From NCBI GenBank assembly GCA_008933995.1, contig WARS01000013.1, positions 11,605,808 to 11,669,807 on the forward strand: 64,000 nt of DNA, in the 5' to 3' direction. This stretch comes from Datnioides undecimradiatus (Eukaryota > Chordata > Actinopteri > Lobotiformes > Datnioididae). Made by a program: the position numbers and the translations under genes. A model generated the notes under the pieces. The model searched no databases. It was not told where the DNA came from and saw nothing but the letters and a program-made list of their open reading frames with translations. This document shows, in pieces, positions 59,872 to 64,000 of the stretch; position 1 is the stretch's first letter; every line of letters starts with the position of its first letter.

Positions 59872-61415
59872 GTAAGGGATCAGTTAGCTCCGCAGCTAAT
59901 ATTAGCATCGCCTGCTAGTTACTTAATACATTTACTTTAAATATTTGCAATTTGGTGGGGTTATCCACTTGCAAATAAGGTTTGAACGATAAACAGTAGC
60001 AAATCATCATAACGTTATCGTGATATTGTGAATGTGATTTGTTAAATAAACGCGAAAACAGATGTGTGACATCTCGGTGTTTATGTATCGAGATCTGAGA
60101 CGATGCAGGTCTGAGTGGAAACATTAAATTGTTTTAATGCCAGGGACAGAATATATGTAAGAGACAGAAGGACCTAACAGACATGTGCGCCATGTTTTTT
60201 TAACTAATAAGTATATCAAAATTGTTATTTGCTTTAAGGCCTTGCTTTGAGAGAATCGTGACCAAATAAAGAGATAGATTATAAAATCTGATGAAAAACT
60301 TAAGCAGATTTTTTTTTCTTGATGTTAATTGAAAACGTTTTATTTGTCATCACGCTGGACTTAAGTAACTCATTATTTATTAGTGTCTGTCATTATCAGT
60401 ACATTTTTTCTGAGTAATCACCTGAATTAACAAAGCACGTTTTTTCTAATTTTACTCAAATAAAATTGATGCTGGTTCAAGAAATCTTACCAATACAATT
60501 TTCCCGAAATTACCCTTTGGATTCACTGGGATGACTGAGTTTGAAAAGAAAACACCAAGACCTCTCTAAGAATCCACCCCAGCAAAGAAGCTGGTCTGTT
60601 TATGGTATTCCTCCAGTGATTTCTTTGGACAGTAATGTTGATAATTTTAAACTACTTCTAATGGTGGTGGATGAGGCTGTCATTATATCATTGTAAATTT
60701 ATTATATTTGGGTTTTGGACTGTTGAACGTGCTTTCTTGCGTTCTGTGAAATTGTGGTAGTATTTTCAAATACACTTTAGTTGCCGCCATAACAGACATA
60801 CTGAAATATGCAATAAATTGGATTTTGAAATGGCTTACATATTTTTCTCACCTTTTAACAGCTGGTTATTTTTACACACAAGTAAATGTTTTCTATGTGT
60901 CTGCAGTGGCTTGCAGTCAGATGAATATTCTTGGAATGTTTTACCACAGCCCTTTGTCACTTCCCTCGTGTGCAGACCGTTGTTTTATCTGTTTTCCAGG
61001 AAAGCACAGTTCATCTCAAACAAGCCTGCTGTCTGTGGGGCAGGTCCAGGTTTGTTTTTGATGACATCATCAAAACAGTTTCTCTTACTGCTTTCCAGGT
61101 TTTGAAGAGAAGAGCTCAAATTCACAAATTAAAACTGACCTCTTTGAAAAAATAAATAAATAAATGTGTCACTTCTATTTTAGGGTGGAGTTGCTCTTGA
61201 AAACACAGTCCAATAGGAATATGTGATTTCAGGATGTGAAATAGTTTCCATAGGCTATTCCTGCAAAATGTTGCTTAGTAACATGAAGTTGGAGTCAGGA
61301 TTTCAAATATTAGTATACTTTGTTGTTATAAACACATTTGTCTTAAAATGTTGATAATCTGCTTTAATAACTAAATGCTGGAGTTTAAGAAGATCCCTTG
61401 CAATTCTCTTTCAGT
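59872..61415 (+). other. arfgap1: arfgap1 first intron
   Basis: AT-rich, no other features. An AATAAATAAATAAA run lies near 61150. Confidence 0.5.
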
Positions 61416-61425
61416 GTAGGTAAAG

Positions 61426-64000
61426 ATGGCGAGTCCAAGGACCAGAAGAGTTCTGAAGGAAGTGAGAACCCAAGATGAAAACAATGTAAGTCTTCACGTG
61501 GCTAACTTCCACTTCTTATTCAAAATAGTATCACCTCACTAGAACAATATAATTCACATAGCAGGTAGCAGGTGTTTGAGAGGCTTGTGCAATGTTGCAC
61601 CTTCCCACAGTCCTTCACAAAATCTCCCTGCTTTCATCTGTGTTCACATAAATGGTGGGAGTTTCACTGCCAGTGGACATCTTGTTGGCTTGCATCTTTG
61701 GCAGTAATTTTGAATATGTTACATGAAAACTGTTTTCTTTTTGTTTGACTTACATACTAAAAGGGAATAACTCAGTGTTTAAATGTGTAAAACTTCATAA
61801 AGCGTGAAATGATATCGTGTAATGTTAAAATACATGGGCCATCTCTGATTTTCTTCTTTATGCAAAGTGAGGTTCGGATCTTAAATATTTTACTTATAAA
61901 TGGAATGTCATGCTACATATCATCTGCAATCTATAAATTGTTTAATTGTCCACTGTGATTTGTTCTTCTATCAGCTATGTTTTGAGTGTGGGGCTTTTAA
62001 TCCTCAGTGGGTCAGTGTGACCTATGGGATCTGGATTTGCCTTGAGTGCTCTGGCAAGCACAGGGGTCTGGGAGTCCACCTTAGGTAAGGACGGAGGAAT
62101 GTGCTATGGTATTGATTGATGTAGATTATTGTACTGTGCTTACCAACATAGCATCAGTCAGTGTATTCCTTAAATTCATTACCATTTATAGCCCTATATG
62201 ATGCATTTATCTCTTCTGCCCTTCAGCTTTGTGCGCTCTGTCACTATGGACAAGTGGAAAGATATTGAGCTTGAGAAGATGAAAGCGGGAGGAAATGGAA
62301 AATTCCGCCTGTTTCTTGAATTACAAGAAGATTATGATCCCAACTGGACATTACAGGAGAAATACAACAGCAAAGCTGCTGCTCTTTTTAGAGACAAGGT
62401 GAAGTATGAGGACTTAAGGATCTAGATTAACATTTTCTTGCAGAATGAAGTGAAATGTGTTTCTCATATTCTGTCTCTCTGACGTATGTAAATGGGATGA
62501 TTAAGATATTAGGAACAGACAAACATAGCTCTTCACTTAGAATACGTAAAGTGAAAACAAGCTGTTGGCAGAATGGTCCAGTTTTGCCGAGATAGCTGTG
62601 ATTTCTTTAGCTTGTGAAAGTGTCCTCACCCTTTTTTTATTCTGTATGTGACAGGTTGCAACTTTAGCAGAAGGTAAAGAGTGGTCCATTGAGACATCCC
62701 CTGCCAGAAACTGGACATCTCCTCAACCAAAGACCAGCCTTTCATCCTCTCATCGGTAAATTGAAGAGAATTTTTAATGCAAGCTGTGTGTGATGTCAGA
62801 TACAGGACAGGTGATACAGCCATGAATTCATGTCTCTGTTATATAGCTCTGGAGGATCTGGACAAACCTCAGCTAAATCTAGTGACAAAGCTTTTGAGGA
62901 CTGGTTGAGTGATGATGTTAACTCATATCAGAGGTAAAAGCCTTTGTCATTACACTTACCTTTTATTATGCTCTCTTCTATTTTTGTCTGTATATTAAGC
63001 ATCTTTTTAAATATTTTTGTGCTTCTTCAGTGGAGGGGGTTACAGTGGGAATCAAGAAAATCGGTATGTTGGCTTTGGCAACACAGTGACGCCAGAGAAG
63101 AAAGAGGATGACTTCATCAACAATGCCATGTCTTCTATTTATTCAGTTGGTCCAGATATATTTTTTTGGTGAAATTGTACCTTTATTTGTATTTGTTCTG
63201 CCCCATGACAGTTGTTTTCCTTTCTTTTCATGGCAGGGTTGGAGCAGTTTCACTGTGGGAGCCAGCAAATTTGCTTCCATTGCTAAAGATAATGTAAGTG
63301 TAATCAGCCACAAATGCTTTATTTGTGCAGCATTTATTTAAAGTTTGAATTTCTGCGAAGAGTAACAGTATATGTTTAATAAAAATTCATTTAATTGATT
63401 TTTTTGTCTTCTTACCTTCACAGACAACTAAACTAGCAAACCAAGCAACCTTAAAGGTAAGTCTACTAAAGCCATTGTTGCTAAGACTACCAATGAGGTT
63501 CTTGTCTCTCAGAGTTACATTTAACCTAACTAATTTAACTTTCCTTTTCTGTCTATTCTATTGAGTAGCTCCCTTAGTTAAGCAAATTAGTCATGTGTTC
63601 ACAAACTGTATGTATGTATTTTTTGGTAAATCTCTTAACATGTAATGTAAATGTTCAAGCTGTCATAACCCTGTTACTACTTCAATATCTCTTGCCTTCG
63701 CTGGATGTAGTTAAAGGGCTATAAAGCGCCCCCAGAACCGGTAAAGCAGATAATAGGTGCATGGCTTTTTTCCAGCATCATGTCTTTTTATTTTAACACA
63801 CATATTACGCATTTTCCTTATTTTTGTCAGCTTGTCAGTTCTTCTGTTTTTGTATTTTAAGCGCTAAAATGATGCAATGATTAATGTCATCTTCACACGC
63901 TTTTGCTTGAATATATTAACACAAGGCATTGTGTCTGTCTTGGTACCTATACTCTCAGCTTATGGATAACCTGTGAAAGGCATTTGCCGTCTGTATTGTG
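61426..64000 (+). CDS. arfgap1: ADP-ribosylation factor GTPase-activating protein 1 (partial)
   Basis: Golgi GAP that makes ARF1 hydrolyse GTP and drives COPI coat release. Eight coding exons in phase: 61426-61485, 61975-62084, 62227-62398, 62655-62755, 62847-62933, 63031-63145, 63237-63293 and 63424-63456; later exons lie past the window. The N-terminal GAP domain has the zinc finger Cys22, Cys25, Cys42, Cys45 ([25 protein letters not shown]) and the catalytic Arg50. A Ser-rich linker follows. The first curvature-sensing ALPS helix spans exons 6-7 ([20 protein letters not shown]). A possible extra 30-nt exon lies at 63711-63740. Start [12 protein letters not shown] matches the family. Confidence 0.95.
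63711..63740 (+). other. arfgap1: Possible 30-nt arfgap1 microexon
   Basis: TCGCTGGATGTAG|TTAAAG on the left and GAACCG|gtaaag on the right bound 30 bases that read [10 protein letters not shown] in the phase left by the preceding exon. I do not recall this peptide in mammalian ARFGAP1. Confidence 0.35.

Overview
This is a gene-dense stretch of a ray-finned (teleost) fish nuclear genome. The evidence is spliced vertebrate genes with short GT-AG introns, dinucleotide microsatellites, and typical teleost dispersed repeats (Tc1-type terminal repeats, non-LTR 3' tails, a BEL/Pao fragment, foldback elements). I rebuilt exons by matching reading phase across splice sites and comparing with remembered family sequences. 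No database was searched.

Layout, left to right: the 5' part of nab2 (-); dnajc14 (+, complete); a 4.7 kb gap; inpp1 (-, complete); a repeat-bearing gap; s100b (+, complete); a type I acyl-CoA thioesterase/BAAT family gene (-, 11 coding exons); a BEL/Pao retrotransposon fragment; sys1 (+, complete); a 5.3 kb gap with two copies of a foldback repeat; nrn1 (-, complete); ssr1 (-, complete); a six-exon sit1-like immune adaptor gene (+); a repeat-rich gap; an intronless Rh type C-like ammonium transporter gene (-); and the first coding exons of arfgap1 (+), which runs off the right edge.

The genes are independent transcription units, not a pathway. Loose themes are the secretory route (sys1 and arfgap1 at the Golgi; ssr1 and dnajc14 at the ER) and signalling (nab2, inpp1, s100b, sit1, nrn1). 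nab2 with dnajc14 (both human 12q13) and nrn1 with ssr1 (both human 6p25-p24) look like pieces of old linkage groups; the other neighbours lie on different human chromosomes.

Points of most interest: a complete sit1-like gene built from very small exons; a single-exon Rh transporter gene with its own TATA box and intact pore residues, which looks like a functional retrocopy; microsatellites that form or abut splice sites in dnajc14 and nrn1; an apparent GC-AG intron and a retroposon tail at a splice donor in the thioesterase gene; an s100b whose first calcium loop is three residues short; and a possible 30-nt microexon in arfgap1. I found no multi-gene system that looks new.
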